Positions 39,051 through 51,000 of a stretch of 64,000 nucleotides of DNA are shown here, in pieces (the first letter of the stretch is position 1; every line of letters starts with the position of its first letter). The stretch comes from Phoronis australis (Eukaryota; Phoronida; Phoronidae). The position numbers and the translations under genes are program-made. The stretch lies in assembly GCA_002633005.1 (NCBI GenBank), contig NMRA01000088.1, positions 567,074-631,073 on the forward strand, written 5' to 3'. Below the pieces are notes generated by a model that saw nothing but the letters and a program-made list of their open reading frames with translations, did not search any database and was not told the origin of the DNA.

Positions 39051-40434
39051 CTTCTAAATCACCATTAAAATGATTAAAATTATTTTTCCAAATAGTTGCG
39101 TGGAGCATGATACGGATTTTACTGCTATTGCTTAGTTTTATTTTTCTCTCACAAATAAACTTCGAGTATTATTTCATTTGAATTCGTTGAAATGAAATGA
39201 CACAATGCAGATGTCCAGTGTAGCTTGCCCCAGGGACAAGACGATAGGGCACAATAATCGTAGTTAAACTTGTGCACAACCAGCCTTGCAAGTTATCCTG
39301 TCTCTCTCCGAGGTCATGTGCAACTTGTACCCCCATCAGCTTGCCCATCCCAAGAGCTCTTGTGGACAGAATCGGTGTCAAGCAGGAAGAACTCGATCAC
39401 CAGCCAACACATTAGTAAAGCTCTGTTCACACGAGTACATTCATACCGCGACACATGTTCAGAGCAACTTTTTATTTATCTTCTCTGTCTTCACAACGGT
39501 GACAGGTTGGTGTGGTAGCTCTAGTGATTCGGCAAATTGACCCTGGGAGTCTTGCGCCGGTGCAACCTGCCGTCGCGAAACAGTTCTTGGTCTCATTAAA
39601 TCTGTTAATACCTCAATTAATTTTGTGTATTACTTAAATTTAGGATGACGGTATTACAAACGTTTCCTGACAGATCCAATAAGCTATACGTATTCAAACA
39701 TTACATGTACTTACACAAAGATTTCAGAATTGCTCATGTGTACACGTGTTCTAAGGGATTAGCCGATAAACCCACCGACTCTCTAATAAGGTGGCAGACA
39801 GAACGGTGAATTATTAAACAATTATTGTCATAGTGGACATTTACCAAAGCGGATACAGCAAATTTATAATCGATTTATTTCTCTGCATTCAGTTACTGCC
39901 GTATATATTCAATAAAGTTGATGCTCACAGGTGGGATTTTCCCTCCGTGAACACGCAATCAAAAACGAAGCTTCGCCCATCAGAAATATACTAATAGGGT
40001 AATTGAAAAAAACAACCGTAGTTACATCTTACATGAACAGTGTATAAAAGCCAATGAGTACTAATATATGGTCTTGATTTAGTAAACTGTATCAGTTAAA
40101 CAATTCACTCACATTTTAAAGTCGTGTTAATGCTCACTAAGGTTCTATGCAGTTCGTGAAACAACCGGTAGGTGACAGTGTTGACGTGGCCACGTGGGTG
40201 GAGGCGCAGCGAGGTTGCGATCACCCTGTTAATTGCAACAAAGCATTCTCCCAGTTCGAAACTCCTTTTAACCCCGAGTCACACGTTCATTCTAAACTAT
40301 CCCCAGGTTACAACACTTTTTAACCTCCTAGTTGTAATTTCTGCGCTCGCTGTTAGTGACACACGCAAGTGTGACTCGAGTGAGTACAAAGTGGATTTGA
40401 ATTGGAGCAACAGCTTACACTGTAGGTGTCTGCA

Positions 40435-40897
40435 TGTAGGTCCTGTTGCTCGTAAGAGTGGCAGTGGGAGACCAAAGATTGCATGTTTGGAAGAAAACGA
40501 TGGTGGTGTTGAGGAACTGATTGAATACAAGGAGCACAACTCGGGGAATCACAAATCTATGAGAGAAGTCGCAAGGGATTTACAAGTGAACAATTCTGTG
40601 CAAAGAATGGCTAAAAATGGAGTTAAAACTGGAGAAAGCCACTCCAAATTTTACCAAATTGAGTGGCCTCCGCTCAGTCCTGACTGCAATCCAATGGACT
40701 GTGTCATATGAGACTCTCTGAAGGAGAATTTACCGGGGAATGAGAGGCAAATTGACTGAGCAGGCGTTAAAAGATAGCACAATTATGCCACGGGAGGAAA
40801 TCTAGATGGAATATATACGGAAAAGCATTTTTAGTTGGAAGAAACGGCTCCGTTTAGTCGTGGAGGAAGATGGAGGCCACATTTAGCATAGACTGAA
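40435..40897 (+). pseudogene. Decayed, internally deleted Tc1/mariner-like transposase
   Basis: The frame from about 40440 reads KSGSGRPKIACLEE, then SMREVARDLQVNNSVQRMAK, which resembles the helix-turn-helix DNA-binding part of Tc1/mariner transposases. It jumps to IEWPPLSPDCNPMD, the block before the last catalytic acidic residue (usually W-P-x-x-SPDLNP-x-(D/E)), followed by stop TGA at 40709. In a shifted frame the C-terminal block MEYIRKSIFSWKKRLRLVVE, then EDGGHI, is recognisable up to about 40885. The central catalytic region is deleted and the frame is broken by stops and a shift, so it cannot make transposase. No terminal inverted repeats were found. Confidence 0.8.
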
Positions 40898-40979
40898 ATA
40901 AGCGAGCTTCCCTTTGATACTTTATTATTGACATGACGTTTTTAATTGGACAATACTTGCACAATACCGGAGTTGGAAC

Positions 40980-40992
40980 GCCGCCATATTGG
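40980..40992 (+). promoter_or_regulatory. YY1-like site upstream of the THAP remnant
   Basis: GCCGCCATATTGG matches the YY1 consensus (GCCGCCATNTTG) and lies about 60 bp before the THAP frame. It may be a leftover promoter or 5' UTR element of the THAP gene or transposon. A chance match cannot be excluded. Confidence 0.3.
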
Positions 40993-41042
40993 AAATGGGT
41001 CAGAATGTTGCATTGTGGTTAATGCGTATTGTTCAGTAAACA

Positions 41043-41318
41043 AGTACGTCGGCAAGCGTGTGGGCGAACCGACCACAGGGAGGTTATACGTGTTGTGTGC
41101 CTGACTGCTATAATAACAGTTAGCGAGATAAAGAATTTAGCTACTATCTGTTTCCCAAGGATGCAAGAACTGTGTAAAAATGGGTCAGAAACATCGGTAG
41201 AGCTGGTAGCAAAGGCCGTTTTAGTCAATTGTTTCCGACTTCGTGGCATAAAGTATTCAGCGCTCATTTTGAGGCAAGAAAACGCATCCAGGAAACTGCC
41301 CAACAATATTTCCCTTGA
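41043..41318 (+). pseudogene. THAP-domain zinc-finger pseudogene fragment
   Basis: A single frame reads YTCCVPDCYNNS, stop, RDKEFSYYLFPKDARTV, stop, KWVRNIG, then VFSAHFEARKRIQETAQQYF and a stop at 41316-41318. This is the THAP layout: a CxxxC pair, F-x-FP(K/R)D, K-x-W, and V-C-x-x-HF. Two in-frame stops (TAG 41121-41123, TAA 41175-41177) and loss of the third zinc ligand (Phe for Cys in VFSAHF) show it is dead. THAP domains occur in host regulators and in P-element-type transposases. It sits about 150 bp after the mariner remnant, so transposon origin is possible but not shown. Confidence 0.78.
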
Positions 41319-42661
41319 AAGAAACAGCAACAAATACTCCATTGCGGAGGTTAGTGAAAAAAGAATTGTTTTCGCTTGACTAGAACCAAGCCATCCTGAG
41401 CAATTTTGAGAATAATGCCTCTGCACAATCACCTGTTACGTCGACTCACTTAACGCACACTATGCATTAACGTGCTAAGACAAAGTCCAGAATATTATTA
41501 TTTACTTTCTACGAAATTGTGGTGCACTGCTATCAAAATTCGTTGTTATATTACGATCATTTTTCCGAAAATTGTGCTGAAATCCCAGGGCGAAATCTCG
41601 CCGACAGATGCGTAGCTGCCGGTCTCGCAATCGTCGATAGGGCAACTTGAATTCTTGAATAAGAATGCAGTTTCGACTCGACAAATTACCTGAAATCCTC
41701 CTTCCAAATAGCGTCTCTAAGATTCTAAAGTTCTTGTGGAGTCTGGATTAACTGCAGATTAAGTCCAAATCTGCGCTAGATTGTAGCCCGCAACACGAGA
41801 AAAATCTCTGGAGGAACACACATGTTGTTGTCACGTGACATTTGTTTTGAAGTTTGTATGCGTGTGTGTGAGAGAGTAAGCGTGCGTGTGCTTGTCATCA
41901 GAGTTCATTTGCCAGAGTAAATGCGATGTAAGGATCTACATGTAGATGTGCATTGTAATCAAAGAAATTAAATCAAGCAGTAAAGCATAGCGTGTTTTAA
42001 TATTTAACACTTGCTGGACTCATTTGCTAAAAAAACGTTCGAGAATTGTTTCGGTAAGACCGATATGTCACTCATTGAGTCGCCGGGTGAGTGGATGCGT
42101 GACCGTAGTGTAACAGCTATTTTCCGGAACATTCGGGGTTTAAGGGTGCGAATGTGTTCACTATCAGTGGGTCATTTTGACTTTAAAAACACGAATTATG
42201 ATCAGTTAATTAATTTCTCTTAAAAGTAATGCAAAATTTTTTACGGAATTAGTAACTTTCGGAAATTAGTGCCAATATTTATTTCTTGCCAATGCTATGT
42301 TACCCGTTTCATGAATAGATAGTTCCCGACTAAATGTCTTCGATGACTGCCGGTACAGTATGCAGCGCGCGCTTCTTGGCCGCGTGCTAACACTGGTCGA
42401 GTTTTTTTATTAGTCTTCGATTCACGGTTTTCACATGTACAAAGAAGTTTGGATTCCTGTTGAAGCCGGAGGAGATCTGTACCGGAAAGATAAAATACAA
42501 TCCCGCTGACAAGTACGCTGCGTCTGTTTTCAAAGTCCAGACCGTACTCAGGGGCAGATTCCTCTCAAGAGCAGCAAAATTTGCGTTCTTTTTGAATAGC
42601 GACTTAAGTTTGAAGTGTACATATACTGGCATAACGGTGTGACACCTTTTTGGGACACCTG

Positions 42662-42697
42662 ATGTGTGTGTGCTTGTGTGCGTGCGTGCGTGTGTTG
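42662..42697. repeat. TG/TGCG microsatellite
   Basis: TGTGTGTGTGCTTGTGTGCG is followed by TGCGTGCGTGTGTTG, a purine-pyrimidine alternating tract. Confidence 0.9.
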
Positions 42698-42839
42698 GAC
42701 ACAGACCGGGGTTCGCCGAGTCCCTTGGGCGTTCTTATAGTAGATATGTACCTTGCTTTGTAGTTTTGGTACATCCTACACCACATAAACCGCCGTATGG
42801 GATAACTTTGGATCTGGTGCCATGTAGGCTACGTATGTC

Positions 42840-43075
42840 CCTGTAGGCTGTTTATTGGTACTTTGGTACCTGTTCGATATGTCACTACCCTGTTTACACA
42901 TCTGTGGCGTCGTGTAATTGAACCAATTTTCCTGTTTGCCACTGCGGAGCTGTTCACTATCCTGTTTTCACCTCTGCTGTCCTTTTTGCCCCCACGAAGC
43001 TGTTTATTGATTCGTAGGTAGGCTACATGTTCGTGTTCAGTTAAGACACTACCCTGCTTACTCATATTGCTTAGA
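42840..43075. repeat. Diverged tandem repeat
   Basis: GGCTGTTTATTGGT at about 42847 and AGCTGTTTATTGAT at about 43001, each followed by a CACTACCCTG(T/C)TTAC block. A third partial block, TTCACTATCCTGTTTTCACC, lies at about 42953. Confidence 0.55.
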
Positions 43076-45439
43076 ATTGCTTTTGTCTTTGCAGTTTTCC
43101 ACTTCTTGTTGTATGTGTTACAGGCGCCTGACCAATCATAATGTGCCGCGTCATACAACTGTTTGTCGCCTAAGTCAGTGCCTGTGTCCACCTCCAGACA
43201 TCAACAGCCGTTACGTCTCCGCTTTCGGGCCCACAATGCTGAATTATCTATAAGATGAATAAGCTACTGCTTGGGGCCACATGCAAAAGAGGCGCCCACC
43301 TTGCAGAACGGGGCGCAAAGCTAATTTTCATTTGCGGCATTTCAGCGAGTAGTTGCGCCGAGAATGCGGTAGAATGCAAAACTCGGTGAGGCTGTAAATA
43401 GTAAACAGTCTATGGTGTACGTATATTGTTGGCCGATTACTTCATGAGCCCGATTGCAGAAATCATTCTTAACCCAACCAGGAAACAGGAATGATGACAG
43501 TTGTAAATAATTAGATTAGTAATAAATATTTACGACCATTATAAATGATGACAGAAATAAATCAACCAACGAGAAGCTATGGATAATTATAATAATATTT
43601 AAAACAGTCAATGGATATCCATGACATTGATAAATCAACCAGTCCGTAACCAAGCATAATGGAACCAATAACTATTTATAACAACACTATTAAACCCGAC
43701 TCAGGTTGCTCTTGGCCAGCCATATACGTAAAAGTATTGCGTGCTTACACCTACATGTACATGTACAATAGTCTCGCATGCGCTAGGAGTGGGCGTAAAG
43801 AGGTGTCGAACTCGCTAGTACTAGTAGACACAAACATAACTGAGGGCCACCATACCACACGAGATGTTAACCTTAGAATGGACGTCGATACTCAGGTGGT
43901 TAGCACGTTTATAGGAATGCCTGAACGTGCCTTCTGTGAAGTTAAAACTGGCCAAACACTCTGGATTGATTAACTGCCCAGCTTCCAAAATCGATTAATA
44001 AGACTCTATCTCAGTGAGCCGCGGGAGATGTAAAAAAAAATAACGCAACCATCTACGGTGATATTAGAGTCGTTATCAGCATCGAAATTCAGTTACACCC
44101 CAGGTTTGAAAGCGAAAGTTCTATCCACGCTTAACACTTTTGCGTGGTATAGAATAAGATTTCTTTACATGACATTCTTTCGCGGTGTCAGGAAGAATGA
44201 ATTGCTCGCATAATCAAATAGAGCAGTACGGTAATGTGTTGGAATATGTTGATTTGGTTATAATGAATACAATCGGTTGTTTTTGTTTTTTTTTCTCTTT
44301 TTGTTGAGGCGCAATGAAATGATGAGTGTGTTGTTGGTACGTAAAGTAGTCTAAATGCACGTGTGTCGCCATCTCGTGGTGAGATAGCGAACCAACCGAT
44401 CAGGCAGAATGTGTTTTACTCTATTTAGTAACCAAGCGCCATAAAACTATGGACACAACAGATTAATTTGAAAACTACAACGAACTACGTATGCCTCAGT
44501 ACAAATTAGCCCAGATTACTGAGGGCCCCGGACTTCTGATAGCTTGGGTGCCCAACAATTCAACCACGACGTGACAGGACAAAACAGACATAGCGTCAAT
44601 GTTGCCTCTTCGGATCCGTTCCTCATCATCGCCCAACCATCTCCACTCATCTAAAATTCTACCTCCCACCCCAACTCACCCTCCACCATCCATATGCCTT
44701 TCTCGGCCAGCAACTTTGTATTTTTTATTATTTTCAATGATCATTTGCGGCAGCCTAACTCTCCTTCCTGTTTTTGTAATCGGAGGGTCGCTTACGCATA
44801 ATCTATGTTCGTCACCGGACGCATGTCGAACATAAAACTTGATATTGGTTAATTATGCGAAAGGAAATGAAGGATGCAACGAGGGCAGACAACAATCACC
44901 CACGTGTGCTTAAACCACATTGATGATATCACACAATAGATACGCCCTCATTTTGTTTGATACGATTTCATGTATTTTGGTAATGAATGGCTACCAACCT
45001 GATATCCATCTGATCACCATTCAGTTCACTATTCATGGAAAACACATTTGATCCGATATCATTACCAGGAGTTAAGACATCATATAAATCATCACCTGTA
45101 CCCTATGTACACACCCTGGTTTCAGATGCTGGCGGTGCGCGCCGGTTATTTGGTCCGCTCAAATCAGCGTTGTTACTAGCTTGTGCTTCCCTTGTAGATA
45201 ACATACTGACAGAAGTCTCCTGCGGCTTGGCTAACTACCACCGGCAATTCGATTCCACGTTCCCACTGAAACATTGCACCTGCGAGCCCTTGTATTCGGG
45301 TTCAGAGACAAGAGGACGCATTGCTCAGGTTAAAACACGCTCTCTCAAGTCCGCCTGTGTCAGCCTTACCACAACCTACGGTAATTTTGTTTTGAATTTG
45401 TGACGCAAGTGGTATTTTAATACCACTATAGTAGTCCGA

Positions 45440-46440
45440 TTGCTCTGAAACTCATCGTCATCTGTTGACATCTCTATAGAAGACCTTCTGCCAAATTTCG
45501 CAAAGATCCTTCAAAGAGTTTTAACTCTAAACCTTTAACTTTAAAAAGATACAGCCGTAAATGCAAGATAACCAAAATTGTCCCCAAGTGACACCAGAAT
45601 AGTCAAAAACATCCGAAAATCAACATCAGACAGGGTCTTCGCATCAGGAACACAACCGCCTATTTTCATAATCGTCCTTTTAGTGGCTTGGCAGATAGAG
45701 AGGCAGACGTCAAAACATACTAAAAAAATTGTACTTGCTACCAGTTGGCGCAGAAAACATCGAATCTGTCCGAAAAGGAAAATGCGTTGTAGTCATAACC
45801 TATTTGCAGAATTTCATGAAAATACATAACTGAAATCCTAAGATACAGAGGCAAACATAAAAAAATGCTAATAGGGGGCACAGTGGTATCTTCGTCAGTT
45901 CGACACACGTTACTGTTTGTCCACGGCTTCATGGGAATACATCTTTCAAACTTTACAAACTCCTTCAAAGGGTTAAGGAAATTTGCGCAGACGCAAAAAA
46001 CGCCACCAGGGGCGACACAGCAGTCGAACCAGTCCGAAAGTGAACGTCAGCCGTAGCCTTCTCATCAGAAACACATCTGTAGTATTTTATGACGATCCTT
46101 TGAGCCGTACGGCAGACAGGACGCGAAAATTGCAGAAATGTCTACAAAGTGGCGTAACATTCGTCGAATCCGTCTGAAAATGGAATGGCGTCATTGCTTC
46201 CCTATTAAAAACCTATTTGCCGAATTTCATGAGAATCCGTCAAGGAACTCCGAAGATACAGAGGTAAACGTAAAAAATAAAATTGCCACCAGCGGGCACA
46301 GCCGTATTCGGGTCGGTCCGAAACTCGTGCTCGTCGTTTGTCAAGTACATAGGAACACACCTGCCAAATTTCAGTAAGATCCCGTGAGGATTTTAGGAGA
46401 TACAGACGCCGGACGCCCAGACAGAGCTGACGGCAATATG
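45440..46440. repeat. Tandem array with a period of about 418 bp, about 2.4 units
   Basis: Corresponding words lie about 413-421 bp apart: ATTTCATGA at 45811 and 46224, GGGCACAG at 45877 and 46294, and a TTTT-AT-A(C/T)GATCCTTT block at about 45660 and 46080. A partial unit begins near 45440. The open frames here are by-products of the array. Confidence 0.75.
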
Positions 46441-47019
46441 CACCCACATATAAATATCTTGGTGCATAAAAACTACCCATCAAGGGAGTTCTAAGTTAAA
46501 TCGGCGGCGAACGCCGGACGGGTGGGCGGACGTAAATGTGGTCTACAAATACTGTTCATGTCGGTGCTTTCACCAAGAACACCATGATCAACGTCAAGTG
46601 ACAAATGCTATAACTCTGTTGTTTCTAGTCTCTGGTTCTAATGCCTTTTCATAAGTTCATAAGTTTTTTTGTAACGGACGACTGGTGATGGGTTTAGGTA
46701 ACAGACGCCAAGACTAACATTATTTTAATGGACTCGAAAATTGACAAACCCCAGCGACTAAATTACAAAGTTTTCTCGAAGTGGGCCACGTGATTGGTCA
46801 ATTTTCGAGCCGAGTCTCGAAAAAATGAAGTGATCCCGGGATCGGGTCCGTCAACGAAGAGATGGTAGTCCATTTAACGAGAAAGTGTGTATTCCCGGCT
46901 CTTGTAGAACTGGAGACGTTTTTCTTCTGAGAGTAGTGGTAAGTGTGTGGCTCCGAGTGTGCCATCGTTTATTGTAACGCAAAACACTGACAGAAAAAAT
47001 ACATACAAGTAAAAGACTT

Positions 47020-47264
47020 GGAGCCCGTTCCAAGAAACTGACTTAAGTTCATTTTTACTTGAGTCTAAGATTTGTCTCAACTTCCAAACTTTGAAACTTC
47101 CACATCCGGTAAGTTAGTTAAAACTAAGGAAAACTTAAGTAAAAAACTTAAGTTAAATTTCAGATCTCTGTCTTGAAACAGACTTGAGGCAAACTTAAGT
47201 TTTATCTTAAATCAACTACAAGATTTGTCTTAGCTAAGTCAGTTTTCTTGGAACGGGTCCCAGG
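47020..47264. mobile_element. 245-bp MITE with terminal inverted repeats
   Basis: The left end GAGCCCGTTCCAAGAAACTG mirrors the right end, whose complement is GGGACCCGTTCCAAGAAAAC. The repeats continue about 25 bp (ACTGACTTA). The interior is rich in AACTTAAGT. It lies about 0.4 kb past the likely end of the SLC6 transcript. Confidence 0.88.
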
Positions 47265-47665
47265 GACGGGGTCTAATCTTCCTGAACTCGAAACTATCTG
47301 TTGACATTGTTTTGTTCTTTAGTATGAACTCAAGTTAAGTTTCTACCTTTATGCGCTCTAGTACATTAAAGTTTCACTTGATGATCGCAGAAATTATAAG
47401 TGCTAGTCTGTACTCGGAATATCGAGTTTAATCTCGACCTTGTAGTTCGAATCTACCACGCAAGGACTTTGACTAAGATTCATCCACATAAACTATAATA
47501 TACATGTACATGTACTTGAGCAAACAATAACAGACACTTACCCTAAGTTCGTTCTTAATTAGAACAGAAAGAGTCCAAATAATTTGGAGTTCTGCTTGAC
47601 TTGGGAGATTATACCCCAGCCCCCAAAATAGCATTTCTAAATTTGTATAGGAAGCGCAATTCAGG

Positions 47666-47671
47666 TTTATT
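47666..47671 (-). terminator. Candidate poly(A) signal of the SLC6 gene
   Basis: AATAAA on the minus strand lies about 205 nt downstream of the TAG stop at 47877. It is the first good signal past the stop that I noticed, and the spacing would suit a short 3' UTR. There is no transcript evidence. Confidence 0.4.
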
Positions 47672-47876
47672 AGACCTTCATTCCATTATAAAAGAAAATA
47701 TAAAAACTTAATTCTCAGTTCATGTTCCGAGTTCCGAAAGTGGACTTGGGGAACAGTTGGATATAAAAATCCTAGATTTCCGATCTTTGCGATGTCTTCA
47801 TGCATACACGCCCTTCTAACACTGGAGAGAATGTCCCTACGTCAACACCCCGAAAATGCCCTTCGATTCTCCACTG

Positions 47877-48023
47877 CTATGCTTTCATCTCTAACAGCTC
47901 CTGTTCTTGGTCGGTTTTCCCAGCCTCTTCCGACAACCGTCCAGTCCGCGGGTCGTAACGAGTGCGGTAGCTCTCTAGAGATGGTCCCCAGTCGTGCGCC
48001 GGACGAATCAACGCTTTTAGGCG
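47877..48023 (-). CDS. SLC6 last coding exon, cytoplasmic C-terminus
   Basis: Acceptor GTTTTCTTTTAACAG opens 48 codons plus stop TAG (47877-47879), in phase with the preceding exon. The tail starts [14 protein letters not shown], the family motif R-L-x(4)-P-x(2)-(D/E)-W-G-P just after TM12. It continues through [12 protein letters not shown] and ends EQELLEMKA. The final residues do not form an obvious PDZ ligand. Confidence 0.94.
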   Translation of the reverse strand, partial: RLKALIRPAHDWGPSLESYRTRYDPRTGRLSEEAGKTDQEQELLEMKA

Positions 48024-51000
48024 CTGTTAAAAGAAAACGTGATCGGGAATTTGGTGTGTAGATTATGTTGCCACTGCTATTTAGGGCTATTTCAATCGTC
48101 TAACTATGAACGTAAGTTGAGCAGTGTAGCAAATAAAACCATAAGAGCGAGACTTCATGTTTCAAACAATGGTGATCAGAGTCGAATGTTTTGATTTCAT
48201 TTTACGATGGCCTCAAAAAATCCAGTCGTGAAATATGGCATCATAAACACTTTTTGTTCTTTATGGCTATATAGTGCGAATGGAGCCATACATGTAGGCA
48301 TTATTTTTTACTTTAAAACTGTTTCATTATTTTACCTTATTGTGAAGTTGAAAAGAATTGATCCACCGAAGCAGGGCTCAGTATAACTTTGACAGAATAA
48401 TTTATCAAATCTAACTTAATTTAAGAACAGTGAATACGGCGGTTACATAACTGAAATTGCTCGACAATTCATTTCTTAGAGAATAGACTAATTTCATTTG
48501 GCGCTAAAATTTTCACAGCTCTAAAACGGATTGCCGTTCCGTCCTCTAAATACACACTCTCAAGTGCGTGTTGATTGGTTTTACTACATCATTTACCTCC
48601 ATAAACGTCCCCTTTGCGTTCCACAAAGCGTAGCCCATATACGCCGGAATGGGTATGACCGAAAGCGAGGCTATGACCCACCCAATCCCAATGGAGTAAT
48701 CTGGATATTTGTACTCTCCCATGGTGGGGGCGCTGTAACCGACCAAGTTGTACAGCAAGGCACTCTGGAAGGAGCAAGCAAAATAATGGCTGTGAGGCAG
48801 CATGCTATAATATGCAAACAGCAATACGACAAGATACAGATCGAAGCTCATCAGCTGGCCAGTTGCTTCCAAGCAACAGTGGAAATCTGGAGACTTTCTT
48901 AGACTGTGTTTTTATGTAGTTTGCGCTAGTCATTCGCAAGTTACAGTTCGTAATGGAACTTGCGTTGGGTACCGATGTATGCTTTGCATGTTCTTGGGTA
49001 TTCGAACCACACTTGGATTTAGCGTTTGTAAAGAATGCTAAGTGTTGTGTATATCGCCAAATCTTGATAATAATCGAAGATGTCCGTAACGAAAAACAAA
49101 CATATTCCACAGGTGTCCTCAGCTTCTGATGGTCCCCAATACACTACATATATAATACTCAAGGTATGACACTCGGGGCTAGAAATTCCACGGGTGTTTC
49201 GATTCAGCCGTCCATATCAAACGCATAACTCAATAAATTTACACAAAACAGAGATTCAACAAACCATGAGCAATTGCTCTTTCTTATAATACCATTCACG
49301 GTGTCCTGCTCCAGCGAGTTCGCAAGAAATTCACAGTCAAAGCACAAAAATGTTCCCAAAAACCCAAACATACCTCGCACTTTGACAGCTCGAGGTCAAG
49401 AACGGTACAGAAGTTGCCGGTTAATCGCGCAAAGTCACGATGTCGACAACGCCGTCCATCCGTAACTCATCGGTAATTTCCGTTCCGTCATCGACCTCGA
49501 ACCGCCAAAGTGCGAGGTGTGTTTGGGTTTCTGGGAACATTTTTGTGCTTTGACTGCGAATTTCTTGCGAACTCGCCGGATCAGGACACCGTGAATGGTA
49601 TTATAAGAAAGAACAATTGCTCATGGTTTATTGAACCCTGTTTTGTGTAAATTTATTGAGTTTTGTGTTTGAAGCACCCGTGTAATTTCTAGTCCCCAGT
49701 GTCTTACCTTGTGGTATTATATGTAGTNCACAATTAAGTTTAAGTGGTTTCTCTAATACATTTTACTCTTCTCTTTTGAGAGCTTCAAGATACATTGAGT
49801 CCTGTACTCATGCTGTGGATTATCTGTCTATCATGTAACTCAACATAGATTATCATACTAAAAAGATTTACAGATCTTGATTTTTGCAGCCTAGTGACAA
49901 TACACACATCCTGAATGGAACAAACCTCCTAATTTTTGTTTAGTTTCCCTATGTGCCGTCCTTTTAAAAAGAAAAAGACATCCAAACAGTGTGCTAAATA
50001 AAGAAATGACCTTTTTTATGTAACAATTTTTTCCTCACCGGGTGGGGGAATTCCCCCATCTCCCCCCACCTCCCCCCCCCAACTTCCCCCCCATCAGCGC
50101 TACGCGCCTCAGATTTGCGCTTTGCACGAGTCGTCAGTCTCACGAATTTGGACCCCCAATTTTCAAATCCTAGATGAGTCCCTGTATGTAGTGTATTGGG
50201 GACGCGATTAGAAACTGAGGACGCCTGTGCTGTATTCGAGATGGCGGACTTACTAACTACAGAGATCGCCGTAAGAGGCGCTTACGTACACCAATACACT
50301 ACACCAAGTCATGAGCTATGGAAAATATCCCCAGATAAAGAAAGCTTAGCTCTTTAATCAGCGGTTTAGCAGGAGTGTAACATCGGGAATAAGTCAGTGT
50401 GATTCCTGGCTGCTTTCTTCCGTACGTTGAGAGGATGGGAGTTTTCGAAACTCTAGGTGTTAATCGTGTAAGATTGGATACGACAAAATACGTGCATTGT
50501 AGAATTATGACAAAGGTGGGTTTTTTCTGCAATAAGTAAATATTTAAGCTCAAAAGAGTCCTGCGTGTATTGGCTAGTAGGTTATTTCATTAAATACTTC
50601 GTGTACGTGTCTGTTCCAAGACAAAGTGCTGTCGAGAAATAATCCAAGTGACACATTAAGAAGGAAGTGAAGTACAATTGAGTGCTCTGTCGAGCTTCTC
50701 TGCCAGATACCTAGTGACGCATTGTGTGAATTCTCCAAACCCGGTGGAAACCAGCACTCGACAACTGTAGTCAGTCATGAAACTAAACAGAGATATTAAC
50801 AAGCAATACCTCAGAGTTGGTCTATTATTTGACCTAGTATAGCAGGGGTGCAATTTTTGAAATTCTACAGATGACGCATTGTCTTGAGATGTGAATGATT
50901 AACTTACCGTCATGAGAAGTGGAGTTAATCCTCGCCACAAAAATTCCCAAACAATACTCGGCATATTGTTAGTCATCATGGCGACTTCTCTCCGAAAGCG

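Larger units (their letters stand above)
41319..45439. other. Non-coding sequence with microsatellites
   Basis: Apart from the tandem blocks at 42662 and 42840, I see no gene. Frames at 43659-43973 and 45035-45403 lack recognisable domains and paired splice signals. Confidence 0.4.

Noticed and set aside
39180-39540. Several long overlapping frames on both strands
   Set aside because: Open frames on both strands reflect low local AT content. No domain recognised.
48531-48902. Plus-strand 123-codon frame
   Set aside because: It is the antisense shadow of the SLC6 TM12 exon.
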